The position numbers and the translations under genes are program-made. Below, one piece after another: positions 1 through 8,603 of a stretch of 37,500 nt of DNA. Under the pieces are notes generated by a model. The model did no database searches. It saw nothing but the letters and a program-made list of their open reading frames with translations, and was not told the origin of the DNA. Numbering within the stretch: the first letter of the stretch is position 1; each line of letters starts with the position of its first letter. Origin of the DNA: Leptospira weilii (lineage in GTDB: Bacteria; Spirochaetota; Leptospiria; Leptospirales; Leptospiraceae); NCBI RefSeq assembly GCF_006874765.1, contig NZ_CP040840.1:2040001-2077500 (forward strand). The letters run 5' to 3'.

Positions 1-236
1 CGCTCGGCCATCGTTTTTGTGTCGTAGACCTTTTTCGGTTCAAAGTCCTTTGCAATTCCGTCTAAAACGTCTGCTTTGAACAGATCTCCTAATTGCGGAT
101 TGTAGTGGATTGCGTGAACAATTTCGTGTGTTTCTGAATTGAAATCTGACCAAGCAGATTTTCCTGATAACTGGTTCGGATCTGGATTGATCCATATAAC
201 CTTTTTAGAATATTTATCGATTACATAATTGCTCAT
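1..236 (-). CDS. Hypothetical protein downstream of tail fibre (partial)
   Basis: An open frame starts at an ATG at 236 that overlaps the stop of the tail fibre gene by one base (TAATG), and it is still open at the window edge after 78 codons. The visible N-terminus is hydrophilic (MSNYVIDKYSKK...) with no signal peptide. Its place directly after a tail collar/fibre gene suggests a fibre assembly chaperone or a second fibre component, but I do not recognise a family. An HExxH string (HEIVH, residues about 37-41) is present. I see no other sign of a peptidase and regard it as chance. Confidence 0.7.
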   Translation of the reverse strand, partial: MSNYVIDKYSKKVIWINPDPNQLSGKSAWSDFNSETHEIVHAIHYNPQLGDLFKADVLDGIAKDFEPKKVYDTKTMAE

Positions 237-1069
237 TATGCTACCCTCACTTTATATTTTACCGCTACATAAACGGGAGTTGTTTCGTTGCCGGTCCTAG
301 GTGTTCCATTAGTGCCATCACTAGCAGGATACAAAGGATTACCAGTCCCTACAGCACTTCCCGGATAAACCGCTGATCCACCATTTTGAATCGCGTTAAT
401 CACAAACCCCTGAAACCTGTCTTGTCCCGCGTATCCAACTGCACCACCATCATAATTCCCACCCGCTGCCTTAGCTCTTGTCCCGTGCACCCCGGCACCA
501 CGCGGAAAAACCCCACGACGGTCCGGAATGTTAAACGTAGTCGACCCGTCTCCAAATCCGTATTCCACATTTGTAATAATATCCCCTGTTTGAGAAGAAG
601 TGAGATCGAGAATGGAACCGGTTGCGGTTAAAGAAATCTGAAAGTCATTTGTCGTTGGATTTCTTACATAATAATTAGTAAGCCCAGTGATTCCGCCGCC
701 GGTAAATGCAAACTTCACCAGTTGCCCTTCGATGAAGCCGTGGGCATTTACAGTGATTCGATCCGTTGCTGGAACAATTCCGGCTACTGTTTTATGAACC
801 AAATCCCAAAGAGTTGAAAAAGTAGTTCTTGAAATAGATTGTGCATTCGCTTCTTTAAATATAGAAGTAGGTGCAATATTCAGATTATCTTCTATAATGC
901 TTCCCAAAGGAATGAGTAGATTCAAAATATTCGCATCAGTTACGTCGATACGATCTTTTGAATACTGATCATTATCGTATAATCGATCGATTTCATCGTC
1001 AATCAAATCCCCGTCCGCGGGTGTATTTTTAGACCAAGTGCGTGTTTTTGTCGGATTAAATACTGCCAT
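236..1069 (-). CDS. Phage tail collar/fibre protein
   Basis: This 277-residue structural protein would form the distal tail fibre or its collar and act in host recognition. The C-terminal half reads GFGDGSTTFNIPDRRGVFPR, which is the hallmark of the phage tail collar domain (PF07484 type). It is followed by a Gly-rich stretch and ends in a VAVKYKVRVA tail typical of such fibres. Residues of about 105-160 (ITVNAHGF...GLTNYYVRNPTTNDF) match the small beta domain often inserted into phage fibres. The order baseplate, tail-I-like protein, fibre is standard for contractile phages. The insert may be subject to exchange between phages, but no inversion sites are visible here. Confidence 0.85.
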   Translation of the reverse strand: MAVFNPTKTRTWSKNTPADGDLIDDEIDRLYDNDQYSKDRIDVTDANILNLLIPLGSIIEDNLNIAPTSIFKEANAQSISRTTFSTLWDLVHKTVAGIVPATDRITVNAHGFIEGQLVKFAFTGGGITGLTNYYVRNPTTNDFQISLTATGSILDLTSSQTGDIITNVEYGFGDGSTTFNIPDRRGVFPRGAGVHGTRAKAAGGNYDGGAVGYAGQDRFQGFVINAIQNGGSAVYPGSAVGTGNPLYPASDGTNGTPRTGNETTPVYVAVKYKVRVA

Positions 1070-1073
1070 TTTC

Positions 1074-1352
1074 TTACTTTAACTCCTGCTCAAATATTAC
1101 AAAACGTTCATGCAATCTAAAAGGTTGTTCGATCTTAAAATAAGATCTGACTTGTTCTTTCATTTCCCGCAAATCCATATCTCTAAAGAACTCAGATTCA
1201 AGTCCGGACCCGGTTTTCCGAAAGCCTTTCTTCTCGCAGTATTGTAAAAGATTAGTATGATCTGAAAAGGCGCACACTGGTAGCATTTCGATTCTTGCCT
1301 TATCTTTACCAGCAATCTCGATCGTGGTTTCTCTAACTAAAATTTGAATCAT
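1074..1352 (-). CDS. Hypothetical tail-region protein
   Basis: A 92-residue soluble protein, starting MIQILVRETT, with no signal peptide or membrane segment. Its start overlaps the end of the preceding gp48-like gene by 4 bases (ATGA type), so it is translated within the tail operon, and the collar gene follows 4 bases later. I do not recognise a domain. By position it could be a small fibre connector or chaperone. Confidence 0.7.
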   Translation of the reverse strand: MIQILVRETTIEIAGKDKARIEMLPVCAFSDHTNLLQYCEKKGFRKTGSGLESEFFRDMDLREMKEQVRSYFKIEQPFRLHERFVIFEQELK

Positions 1353-2323
1353 TGGAACTCCTCTTTTATTATGAAATCATAAACTATCAGATTGTCTTTT
1401 GGTTTAGACGGGAATGTCTTAACAAAAAGTAGACCACCGTCCTCATCAAACAGACCGATTTCATTGATACTTTGTCCGATGAGTTCAGACTGCTTGATTG
1501 TCGCTTTAAAACTTCGTGTCCCATCTGGATTGTTTTGAATTTCAACGAGCTTCCTAAAAACTTCATTTTGAAGCCCCGTATCCGAATCTTGAGGCGAGCG
1601 AGGCACACCAGATTCAAGTCCACCCGTTCCAAATGCAATTTCATACGGTTGGATTCCGACATTGGCCCCGGAGAGAATCGTAAAACCGTTGAGCGGCCAA
1701 CTGCCATCTAAAATAGATGAACGAAGAGCCGAGCCATATAGTTTTCCGGAGAGTGTCGAAGTTTCGAATCGATAGTTTATAATAGAGCGAACACCGCCTG
1801 CACGAATTTGAGCGATCGCTTTGTTAAACTCCGGGCTAACTACGACAGAATCAATCGAGCCAGAAAAAATAACTCGAATTGTAGCCGGTCTTTTTGTGCT
1901 TCCTGAGAATGGATATTCTCCATTGAGAGTTAATGATCCATCCAGATACATCGGAATACCTGAATAACATAATTCTTGAATCTCATATAACGTTCCGGTT
2001 CCAGCAAGAATCTGAGAACCGATTTCGTTCATCGAATAGATGTCGCCTTTGGACTTCTGCTTTTGTCTTGCGATGGAAAGAAAGATGCGACACCTAAAAT
2101 CGTCCATTCCGTTCCGTGGTTGTTTAAGATTCTTACCAATAAGATCAAGAATAGCTCCATTTTGAATTCTGTAATCCGTTGTGCCTTTGATCGATTCTAA
2201 TACAGAACGAACTTCGTTTAACAAATCAAGATCCGCTGTCCATTTCCTTCCGATTTCTGAGTCCGGATCACGAGTAAAAAGAGACGTCGGATATTTTTGC
2301 AAGATATCTTCGATCGTCTTCAT
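1349..2323 (-). CDS. Baseplate wedge/tail protein I-like protein with collar-fibre-type C-terminus
   Basis: This 324-residue protein sits directly after the gpJ-like wedge gene, where tail protein I (Mu gp48/P2 gpI) normally lies. Residues 1-110 (helical, with ...IQNGAILDLIGKNLKQPR...) resemble the DUF2612/gp48-type N-terminus that docks on the wedge. The C-terminal 100 residues include NEVFRKLVEIQ and INEIGLFDEDGGLL, which match the signature of the tail-collar-fibre N-terminal family (DUF3751/PF12571 type). It therefore probably links the baseplate to the fibre encoded at 236-1069. The overlap with the upstream gene is 4 bases. Confidence 0.7.
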   Translation of the reverse strand: MKTIEDILQKYPTSLFTRDPDSEIGRKWTADLDLLNEVRSVLESIKGTTDYRIQNGAILDLIGKNLKQPRNGMDDFRCRIFLSIARQKQKSKGDIYSMNEIGSQILAGTGTLYEIQELCYSGIPMYLDGSLTLNGEYPFSGSTKRPATIRVIFSGSIDSVVVSPEFNKAIAQIRAGGVRSIINYRFETSTLSGKLYGSALRSSILDGSWPLNGFTILSGANVGIQPYEIAFGTGGLESGVPRSPQDSDTGLQNEVFRKLVEIQNNPDGTRSFKATIKQSELIGQSINEIGLFDEDGGLLFVKTFPSKPKDNLIVYDFIIKEEFQ

Positions 2324-3534
2324 AGGAAATTGACCAGTATGTTTGCGGTAACGAGCTTAGCTCTTTGTCGGCTGCTAATTGGAAGTTCGTCTAACGTTGC
2401 GGGTGCCGAAAGGCCGACCCTGACCGTCATAGATTTGATTCCCAGGACTTTGACAGAATCGTATTCGGACAGGCCGCTTTGTGCAGCGATCAGTTTCCAT
2501 GCAAAAACATCTTCACCGGTTCCATCTCCTTTGTAAGAGATCGAAATAGGTCCAATTGTATCGACACCGCCAATCACTTTGATACAATTCGTTTTTACAA
2601 TGGATTCAGAACCAGTTTCCCAGAGAGAAAGGTCACGAACGATGTCGATCTTAACAAAAATGGGAACGTCCGTTGGACGATTGAAGTAGTAAGTCCGAGG
2701 AACTCCTTTGTTATCAATCAGAGTCGTCGTTTCTGTTCCTATCGATTCAATTCCACCCGGCCAGTTTTTTAAGAAACAATCTCCGATTTCCGCAGGGGCT
2801 CCTCCCTCGATCACAGCTTCCATAGAATGAGGAGGACGGCCTTCCGCGTCTACGAAGTCACCGACATTTTCGTAAACTCTTGCAGAAATTACTGATTCGA
2901 TATTGTTTAAAGCTCCTTGAACATTTGCTGCAGAGCTTCCGCCGTTGATTCCTTCTTCAAGGAATCGGTTCAGATATTCTGAATCGGTTTCGATCACTCT
3001 TCCTTCTCTCGCAGGCTCCGGATTTGTAACGGTATCAATTCCGGTTATCGCCGTATTGATCGTAGTGATGGAATTCGCTCCAACGTTTGCAGAAATTCCG
3101 TATTCCAAACTCAAGGCTTGTGCATTCAGTAGAACCGTTCCACCCGAAACAGTTCCCGACTCGATTGTAATAAATTGTAACCCGTTACCGGTTTGGCAGA
3201 TTGTTCCTATGTTTATAAACGACCCATTCACTCCGGAAAAACGAAGACTGACAATCGCGCGCTTTGCGGGTTGTCTTTCTGAACCAAGAGGATTCAATAC
3301 TCGATCTAAGGACATACCTTTCGCTGTGTGAGCGAAATTGGAATAAAAGATGCCTTCAGCAAGTTTATAAATTTCGTCTAACTCATCTGCAAGGATCCTC
3401 AGCCTTACTCCATCCTCGCTCAAAATCGAAAGATCAATGTCTGATCCAAGTTGTGTCCGATATTTGGTTTCTAAATCGGAGACAATCTCATCTCTCGATT
3501 TACGTATGAACCCTTGTTCTGTAACTCCGGCCAT
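2320..3534 (-). CDS. Baseplate J-like wedge protein (Mu gp47 family)
   Basis: About 404 residues, the expected size for the baseplate J/gp47 family, the main wedge subunit of contractile tails. Family features include the N-terminal helices (RDEIVSDLETKYR), the early loop around DEIYKLAEGIFYSNFAHTA, the beta domain FINIGTICQTGNG, and the central TDSEYLNRFLEEGINGGSSA with NIESVISARVYENVGD. I prefer the ATG at 3534 over the GTG one codon earlier because a GGAGG lies 7 bases upstream of it and the ATG overlaps the previous stop (TGATG). Confidence 0.9.
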   Translation of the reverse strand: MAGVTEQGFIRKSRDEIVSDLETKYRTQLGSDIDLSILSEDGVRLRILADELDEIYKLAEGIFYSNFAHTAKGMSLDRVLNPLGSERQPAKRAIVSLRFSGVNGSFINIGTICQTGNGLQFITIESGTVSGGTVLLNAQALSLEYGISANVGANSITTINTAITGIDTVTNPEPAREGRVIETDSEYLNRFLEEGINGGSSAANVQGALNNIESVISARVYENVGDFVDAEGRPPHSMEAVIEGGAPAEIGDCFLKNWPGGIESIGTETTTLIDNKGVPRTYYFNRPTDVPIFVKIDIVRDLSLWETGSESIVKTNCIKVIGGVDTIGPISISYKGDGTGEDVFAWKLIAAQSGLSEYDSVKVLGIKSMTVRVGLSAPATLDELPISSRQRAKLVTANILVNFL

Positions 3535-3878
3535 CACACTTCCTCCGTAACAAAGCCGTAAATCGTGAGTGCAGAAAATCGAATATTCAATTTACGATCA
3601 GTCCCGGAATCTTCGATTATCTCAATGCTATCCACAGAAACGGTCTCGGTGTCCTTTTGTAAAACTTTGCGAACTTCAAGCAGGATTCGTTCTCTCGAAA
3701 TCTTAGTTGAAAATATCGTATTCCAATCCATTCCGTTCAAAGGTTCGTAGACGGATTCTGCCAGCGAAAGACGAATCGAATGTCTGATTCTTTGAGAGTA
3801 ATATTCCAAACCTTCGATTACGACCGGCTTTCCGCCTGCGCGAACGATGTCTCGATTCTCAATTTTCAACCCTTTCAT
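3534..3878 (-). CDS. gp25-like/Mu gp46-like baseplate wedge protein
   Basis: A 114-residue protein between the spike and the gpJ-like wedge, which is the usual slot for the gp25/lysozyme-fold wedge protein (gpW of P2, gp46 of Mu). The pattern of an early IRHSIRLSLAESVYEPLNGMDW, a helix (REVLLEVRKVLQ-type segment at 65-78) and a C-terminal beta region LNIRFSALTIYG fits that family, although the diagnostic EPR-like motif is not obvious. Starts and stops overlap those of both neighbours by 1-4 bases. Confidence 0.65.
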   Translation of the reverse strand: MKGLKIENRDIVRAGGKPVVIEGLEYYSQRIRHSIRLSLAESVYEPLNGMDWNTIFSTKISRERILLEVRKVLQKDTETVSVDSIEIIEDSGTDRKLNIRFSALTIYGFVTEEV

Positions 3879-4561
3879 CCGATCTTTACCTTTCTTGACA
3901 GGATTTGATCTACTTCCGCTTTTCTCAAATTGAGTTGAGTGACAACAGTCGGCGCGAGGCCCGCCGGCGAGCCGGGAACTGTATTCGTTGTAAACAAAGC
4001 CGCGTTGTTTATAAAAACATCCAAAATCATCTTAAGAAGTTCTGATAGAGTTTCTCCTAATACGGATGATTCAGACAAATCGATTAAGCCGCCTCGAATT
4101 TTGATCGTGTCATCGTCGAGCTGAATCAGAGATTTACCTTGTTTGTGTCCGATAAGAAGACCCGGTAAGTTTCCGGTCATTGCGGGCGGATTCAGTTCAC
4201 CTTTGAATCCGCATACCACGCAGGCACTTTGTAAATCAAAGAGAGATTCTGAAACAGGAGTGCTTAGTCCGCGAACTGCGTCTGACGTATCATGAGTCGA
4301 GAATGAAATCCAAACCGTATCACCACGTTTGTAATCTGGTTTAATGTAAAAGTCTCCGGCCCAAAGAGTCCCGACTCGAATATTTGAAAGAACTGGAAAA
4401 TCAATTTCTTCGCCTTGTCCGTCTTTCTGTTTAAAAAGAAGCTTCACATTAGCTGTCATCATTGAAGGATTGAACGATTCGATCGTTCCGGGAAGACCGA
4501 CCTGAACGTTTGCAAGTTGCTTTTTGATCGCTTTTAAGATTACATCATCAAGAGTTATCAT
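3875..4561 (-). CDS. Baseplate spike / gp138-like puncturing protein
   Basis: A 228-residue protein whose first 100 residues form an OB-like domain (GLPGTIESFNPSMMTANVKL, FPVLSNIRVGTLWAG, YKRGDTVWISFS). This is typical of the Gp138/gpV-type central spike that pierces the outer membrane. The middle (LPGLLIGHKQGKSLIQLDDDTIKIRGG) fits the short beta helix of a spike shaft. It is encoded between the hub and the gp25-like wedge, as expected. Confidence 0.75.
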   Translation of the reverse strand: MITLDDVILKAIKKQLANVQVGLPGTIESFNPSMMTANVKLLFKQKDGQGEEIDFPVLSNIRVGTLWAGDFYIKPDYKRGDTVWISFSTHDTSDAVRGLSTPVSESLFDLQSACVVCGFKGELNPPAMTGNLPGLLIGHKQGKSLIQLDDDTIKIRGGLIDLSESSVLGETLSELLKMILDVFINNAALFTTNTVPGSPAGLAPTVVTQLNLRKAEVDQILSRKVKIG

Positions 4562-5376
4562 AAAGGAAGAACCTCTAACTCTGTATAATTCGAAGTTTGG
4601 AATGTAGAGAAGCGATGTTTGCCCTTTACGATTCTACATTCTCCGTCCAGATTTCCACCTTTGACTGCAATTACCTGATTCAATTTAAACTTGTGGCGAA
4701 ATAGGCTCGTAATCTTCCAGGTTTTTTGATTTTTTTCGGGAACTCCGATCAGCCCGGAGGAGTTGTCTAGGAAAATTGTGCTCGGTTTACTGGGAGGATC
4801 GAGCGGGGAAATGTGTAAAAGGCCATCCTGCATCCAGTATTGAGATTTTGTTAGCTCACAGAAACTTTTGATACATTCTCCCAAAGACTTTGTTGCGCTG
4901 AAATTGATGACGTTATCTTCTCCTAATGTTATAGATCCCGGTTTGATGTTGCCTTGAGTCAAAATATCGAGGATTACGGTTTGTGCGGGAAGCTTGTTAT
5001 ACGTTTTCATGATATAGAAACTGTTCCAGGAGCCGGCGTTTGCCGAGATAGTGAATTCTAAAATCTTATTTGGTCCTTCTTGTCTCATTCTAGGAAGAAT
5101 CACTTCGCCGCTTATAACAAGTCCGTTCTCGTCTTTGTATCCGGCGCTTAACATTGCAGTGGGATATAGGAATCCTGCACCTTTTGATTTTGCGCCGACC
5201 ATTTGCATCGTATCATCATTGGCGTTATAGATTAAAACTTTTGTTATATTCAACTTATCTAAATCAGACTCGAATTCAATGTCAAACGGAGGATAGGTAA
5301 ACTCTTTTCCAAGTCCTGTCTTTGGAAGAATTTCCAAAGAAACAACACGACCGTAAAGTTTTGGATTTCCGATCAT
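4558..5376 (-). CDS. Baseplate hub protein (gp44/gpD/gp27-like)
   Basis: A 272-residue protein lying between the plug protein and the spike, where the trimeric hub (T4 gp27, P2 gpD, Mu gp44) is encoded. Visible elements are an N-terminal beta barrel region with FDIEFESDLDKLNITKVLIYN, a middle section with LPAQTVILDILTQ (the helical segment seen in hub proteins of the XkdQ/gpD type), and a C-terminal domain ending in TELEVLPL. Without a search the exact family remains open, but the role is well supported by context. Confidence 0.7.
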   Translation of the reverse strand: MIGNPKLYGRVVSLEILPKTGLGKEFTYPPFDIEFESDLDKLNITKVLIYNANDDTMQMVGAKSKGAGFLYPTAMLSAGYKDENGLVISGEVILPRMRQEGPNKILEFTISANAGSWNSFYIMKTYNKLPAQTVILDILTQGNIKPGSITLGEDNVINFSATKSLGECIKSFCELTKSQYWMQDGLLHISPLDPPSKPSTIFLDNSSGLIGVPEKNQKTWKITSLFRHKFKLNQVIAVKGGNLDGECRIVKGKHRFSTFQTSNYTELEVLPL

Positions 5377-5714
5377 GTTGTTTTCTCGATGATATAGATT
5401 TGAACCGTAGAACCGAGTGTGTCTCTGTTTACAGGAATTTCGACAAATTCGTCTCGGTAAAAATCATCGATGGATAGAGGAATTAATTTAATATGATTCG
5501 GAAACCCATCGACTACGAAGTGGTTCAAAGGAATTCCGTAGACAAGTTTTGTTGAGAATAGAATTTTGCCCTCCGAGTCCCTAACAAGAGCCGTGATAAA
5601 GTCACCAACTGAGTTGTAGTTGAATTCAAACTCGAAATCCTTTCCGCCGATTTCGTATTCATAGCGAATCGGAAACGTTTCGGAGTGAAAAGGTAAGTAT
5701 TTAAGTGAAAGCAT
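5373..5714 (-). CDS. Baseplate plug protein (Pam3 gp18-like)
   Basis: A 113-residue beta-rich protein. The pattern FEFEFNYNSVGDFITALVRD, then LVYGIPLNHF, then a C-terminal LGSTVQIYIIEK matches the short plug family described in the compact contractile baseplate of cyanophage Pam3. It would seal the channel at the hub/tube junction. It lies between the Dit-like and hub genes and overlaps the hub start by 4 bases. Confidence 0.6.
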   Translation of the reverse strand: MLSLKYLPFHSETFPIRYEYEIGGKDFEFEFNYNSVGDFITALVRDSEGKILFSTKLVYGIPLNHFVVDGFPNHIKLIPLSIDDFYRDEFVEIPVNRDTLGSTVQIYIIEKTT

Positions 5715-5726
5715 TTTCTATTTACC

Positions 5727-6362
5727 TTAAAAAAGGGAGATCCCAATACTTTTAGTTTTAGCAGGATTTGGATTGCCCTCTCTGGTATGTTCTTTGATCG
5801 GTTGTTTACCCATGGATTTTACGGCGTTCAGATTCCTGGTTTTAGCCTCTACAATCTGAATCGGGAAAATGGATAGGGTCATACTAACATCATCCCCCAT
5901 ATCTTTAGATTCAGAAAAACTAATGTCTCCGATCAACAGGTTTGGAATTTCGTCCATAGTTCTACCTAAGTATCGTTTGTCCGGATCATCGGGCGGAACG
6001 TATCGAAAGAAAGATGGAAGCAGAGACAGTATCTTCGTGAATATCCCGTCGGTTGTATAACCGAGAAGCGTAACTAACGTCCCGTTCGTTTGCCAACGAA
6101 TGAGTGTTTCTAATTTTTCATCCACGGTCACATTGCGGAAAGAAAAGATTGTGATTGAATTGGAAAGAATCGCGCTCAATGAGATTCCTCTTTGACCCGG
6201 AATGACGTGATCCGTTACCGATGTTTTTCCTTTCTCTTTTTCAATCGGATGCCCGGTCACTTCGGCAGGATACGAGTGTTGCATTTCTAACGATACATTG
6301 ATCTCGATTTCAGTATCTCCATCCGTTAGAGCGATTGTATCTCTTCCCGTGATGATTCCCAT
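5727..6362 (-). CDS. Dit-like distal tail/baseplate protein
   Basis: A 211-residue protein immediately downstream of the tape measure gene (its ATG overlaps the tape measure stop), the usual site of the Dit protein that joins tail tube to baseplate. The N-terminal region contains a beta strand followed by HSYPAEVTGHPIEKEKGKTS and VTDHVIPGQRGISLSAILS, the signature of the Dit-like N-terminal domain found in simple contractile phages. The C-terminal tail is short and polar. Confidence 0.75.
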   Translation of the reverse strand: MGIITGRDTIALTDGDTEIEINVSLEMQHSYPAEVTGHPIEKEKGKTSVTDHVIPGQRGISLSAILSNSITIFSFRNVTVDEKLETLIRWQTNGTLVTLLGYTTDGIFTKILSLLPSFFRYVPPDDPDKRYLGRTMDEIPNLLIGDISFSESKDMGDDVSMTLSIFPIQIVEAKTRNLNAVKSMGKQPIKEHTREGNPNPAKTKSIGISLF

Positions 6363-8263
6363 TACATTACCTCCGGAGAAAGCCCAGCAGAAAGGCCGAG
6401 CTTAATCGCTATTTTTTCTAATTCTTTTTCCAAATACTTCGCAAAAATGGACGCGTTCTCCTGAGGAGATCCAGCTCCTAATGTAACATTTGCGATATTG
6501 ACTGAGATGCCTCCGGAAGATTTTGACCTTCCGAGTGATCCTAAGTCCTTTACAGCAACCAAGTTGTCGTCCGGATCTGTGTGGATTACCTTGCCGGTTT
6601 TTGTGATGATGGCATCGTGAACTTTTGTAACGTTATCCGCCTTTCCAGGTGTTCCAAAATTGAAAATACCGGAAGGCAAGATCCCTGAAAAAGCCTCTTT
6701 GATCTTTGGGCCTATGTCTTTAAATAGATCTTCTATGATCTTAGGAAGTGATTTAAACCATTCTACGATTTCATCGAAAGCGGCAAAAATTGAAGAAACA
6801 GGAAAGAGAGTCCCAACTATAAGCTTTCCATATTTTTTGGCGAGATTGATCAGATAGTCGAAGGCTTGTCCAAATAGTTTTTTAATATCAAAATCTTTGA
6901 ATGGACCGAGGAAATCCCCGATAATTGATTCGCCTCCGTCCATCCAAACAAGGAGATCGTCCACTATCAAAACGATTGCGGCAATCGTTGCGGCAACAGC
7001 CGCGCCTAACGCAATGAAAGGAATCCACGGAGCGATTGCCGCCCATCCGGCTACTGCCATTCCATAAAGAGCGGGAATCATTCCTCCAGCGGTTGCGGAG
7101 GCAGCTACAACCATTTTCGCGGCAATGGCTACCAAGACGCCCGTGAATACGGAGCCGAAGATGACGAGACCGCCTTTCACTCGATTGAGCGCATCCTCTC
7201 CAACAGTAAAATATTCTAATATACTCACGAATGTAGCAAGAAACGGCTTCATGCCTTCGAGAAGGACTTTTCCAAAGATCTCTTTCAAATCCCCCATCCT
7301 TTGATTGTAGGCTTGAAAGATTGCAGACGCAGATTTTAAATGCGAGCCATACGCATCCTGTAGTGCAGAGTTTTCTCTGAGTGCTGTGGAAATCAGCTTT
7401 TCTCTTGCAAGACGCTTGGAGGCTTCCGTCATTGCAGAGTTATTGATTTGATTGAATTCTTTTGTATAGGAAGAGAAGAGTTCTCCGTTCTTTTTTAGAA
7501 AATCGTCGGACCCGGTTTGTATCGCTTGATACGCTTCGTTCATCGAGGCGGACAGGTCCGTTCCTGTCACTTCCGCAACTTGGGAGAGTCCTGAGAGATT
7601 TTTGGAAATGAAGTCAACCGACATACCCGCTTTGATCGCATCGTTCGCAACTTGGGAGAGTCCTCCTTCCGAAGCAAGTCCTTTCGAATCTTGAATTGTT
7701 TGTGTGATCGCAGATTGTAGTTTTGGATACTGAGAACCCGAAAGAGTTTGCAGAATTCCATTCTGTCTTTCTAATGCGGCAGCCGCGTCAATGGACGCGG
7801 TTGCGAAGGATCCCACCGCGAAAGCAATTCCAATAGCCGCAACTTGTTTGAGCATTCCGGAGAGGGAACCCGCACTATTCGCCGTATCAGACATTTCCTG
7901 ATTGAGCTTTTCGAGTTCTTTGTCTGTGAGTCCTGCGGCCTTTGCGGTGGCCACTAACTCTGACTCAAGTTTCAGATCTTCACGAGATTTTGAAATCAAT
8001 TGTTCTATGTTTGATTCTGTAGTTTTAAACTTCTTTGCGAGTTCTGAAATTGCGGGATCGGCTTTCCCAGCAATACTATCTCCGATCGATTCCCCAAACT
8101 CTTTGAAAGCAGCCGTCTGCTCATCAGTAAATAAATCAAGAGAACCACCCAAGTCGGCAAACTGAGTTTTTACGGAGTTAAGTTCTTCTTGAACTTCCTT
8201 CAACGCATCGGTTGTGTCGCCTCGATTTGTTTTAAGAGCGATGTTTAGTTCTCTCACTGCCAT
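6362..8263 (-). CDS. Tail tape measure protein
   Basis: A 633-residue protein located between the tail chaperone pair and the Dit-like gene. The first 140 residues are a long charged coiled coil (LKEVQEELNSVKTQFADL). The middle has strongly hydrophobic segments (about 370-445, GLVIFGSVFTGVLVAIAAKM and later AAVAATIAAIVLIVDDLLVWM) that could insert into the host membrane at DNA ejection. The C-terminus is a Gly/Asn-rich linker and helix. The size implies a tail of roughly 90-100 nm by the usual 0.15 nm per residue rule. An AGGAAAAG lies upstream of the ATG at 8263. Confidence 0.9.
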   Translation of the reverse strand: MAVRELNIALKTNRGDTTDALKEVQEELNSVKTQFADLGGSLDLFTDEQTAAFKEFGESIGDSIAGKADPAISELAKKFKTTESNIEQLISKSREDLKLESELVATAKAAGLTDKELEKLNQEMSDTANSAGSLSGMLKQVAAIGIAFAVGSFATASIDAAAALERQNGILQTLSGSQYPKLQSAITQTIQDSKGLASEGGLSQVANDAIKAGMSVDFISKNLSGLSQVAEVTGTDLSASMNEAYQAIQTGSDDFLKKNGELFSSYTKEFNQINNSAMTEASKRLAREKLISTALRENSALQDAYGSHLKSASAIFQAYNQRMGDLKEIFGKVLLEGMKPFLATFVSILEYFTVGEDALNRVKGGLVIFGSVFTGVLVAIAAKMVVAASATAGGMIPALYGMAVAGWAAIAPWIPFIALGAAVAATIAAIVLIVDDLLVWMDGGESIIGDFLGPFKDFDIKKLFGQAFDYLINLAKKYGKLIVGTLFPVSSIFAAFDEIVEWFKSLPKIIEDLFKDIGPKIKEAFSGILPSGIFNFGTPGKADNVTKVHDAIITKTGKVIHTDPDDNLVAVKDLGSLGRSKSSGGISVNIANVTLGAGSPQENASIFAKYLEKELEKIAIKLGLSAGLSPEVM

Positions 8264-8312
8264 TGATTCTTACTTTTCCTTTATGTATTCGAATTTTTGA
8301 ATACGATTAAAA

Positions 8313-8600
8313 TCAGGATCCTCTGAGTAGCTTCGCCAAAAACTTCAACTCTTCTGCTTTCTCTTCGGCTTCTCGTTTCTTTCTTCGATCCACAACCTCC
8401 ATGATCTTTGCGTAAAGAACCGTAGGTGCGTCTTCGATTTCTTTTTGATTAAACTGAGCCGCTCCGAGAATGAACGGCTTCCAAATTTGAATTTCGCAAT
8501 CGACTTCTTCGTCTATCCACTTGAGAAATTCGTCGACCGAAGGGACTTGTTCAAAGTTTGGGAACCGGTTATTCCAACTCCCACTTAAGAAATCGATTGG
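8313..8600 (-). CDS. Tail assembly chaperone, frameshift extension (GT-type product)
   Basis: The frame shifted +1 relative to the gene at 8569-8961 is open from 8600 (just after an in-frame TAG at 8603-8601) to a TGA at 8315-8313. It encodes about 85 convincing residues beyond the overlap: RFPNFEQVPSVDEFLKWIDE, then a highly charged helix RRKKREAEEKAEELKFL. No ATG, GTG or TTG occurs in this frame before the middle of the segment, so it is almost certainly reached by ribosomal frameshifting from the upstream gene, as in lambda G/GT and Mu gp41/42. It lies between tail chaperone and tape measure, exactly as expected. Confidence 0.85.
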   Translation of the reverse strand, partial: PIDFLSGSWNNRFPNFEQVPSVDEFLKWIDEEVDCEIQIWKPFILGAAQFNQKEIEDAPTVLYAKIMEVVDRRKKREAEEKAEELKFLAKLLRGS

Positions 8601-8603
8601 CTA
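8569..8603 (-). other. Programmed ribosomal frameshift window
   Basis: The shift from the chaperone frame to the extension frame must occur between the TAG of the new frame (8603-8601) and the TAA of the original frame (8571-8569). Within this 35-base window the codons read GCC AAT CGA TTT CTT AAG TGG GAG TTG GAA TAA. A +1 slip at TTT-C (TTT to TTC, same tRNA-Phe) or CTT-A (CTT to TTA) would work. A -2 slip, as reported for Mu, would give the same frame, and GGGAG is the nearest purine run. Which one is used cannot be told from sequence alone. Confidence 0.75.

Noticed and set aside
1..236. HEIVH string in the left-edge protein as a second metallopeptidase
   Set aside because: Only the five-residue motif is present; the surroundings look like a tail fibre accessory and the rest of the protein is out of view.
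1387..1707. A 106-codon minus-strand frame inside the gp48-like gene
   Set aside because: Alternative frame of a gene with clear coding content; no start signal.
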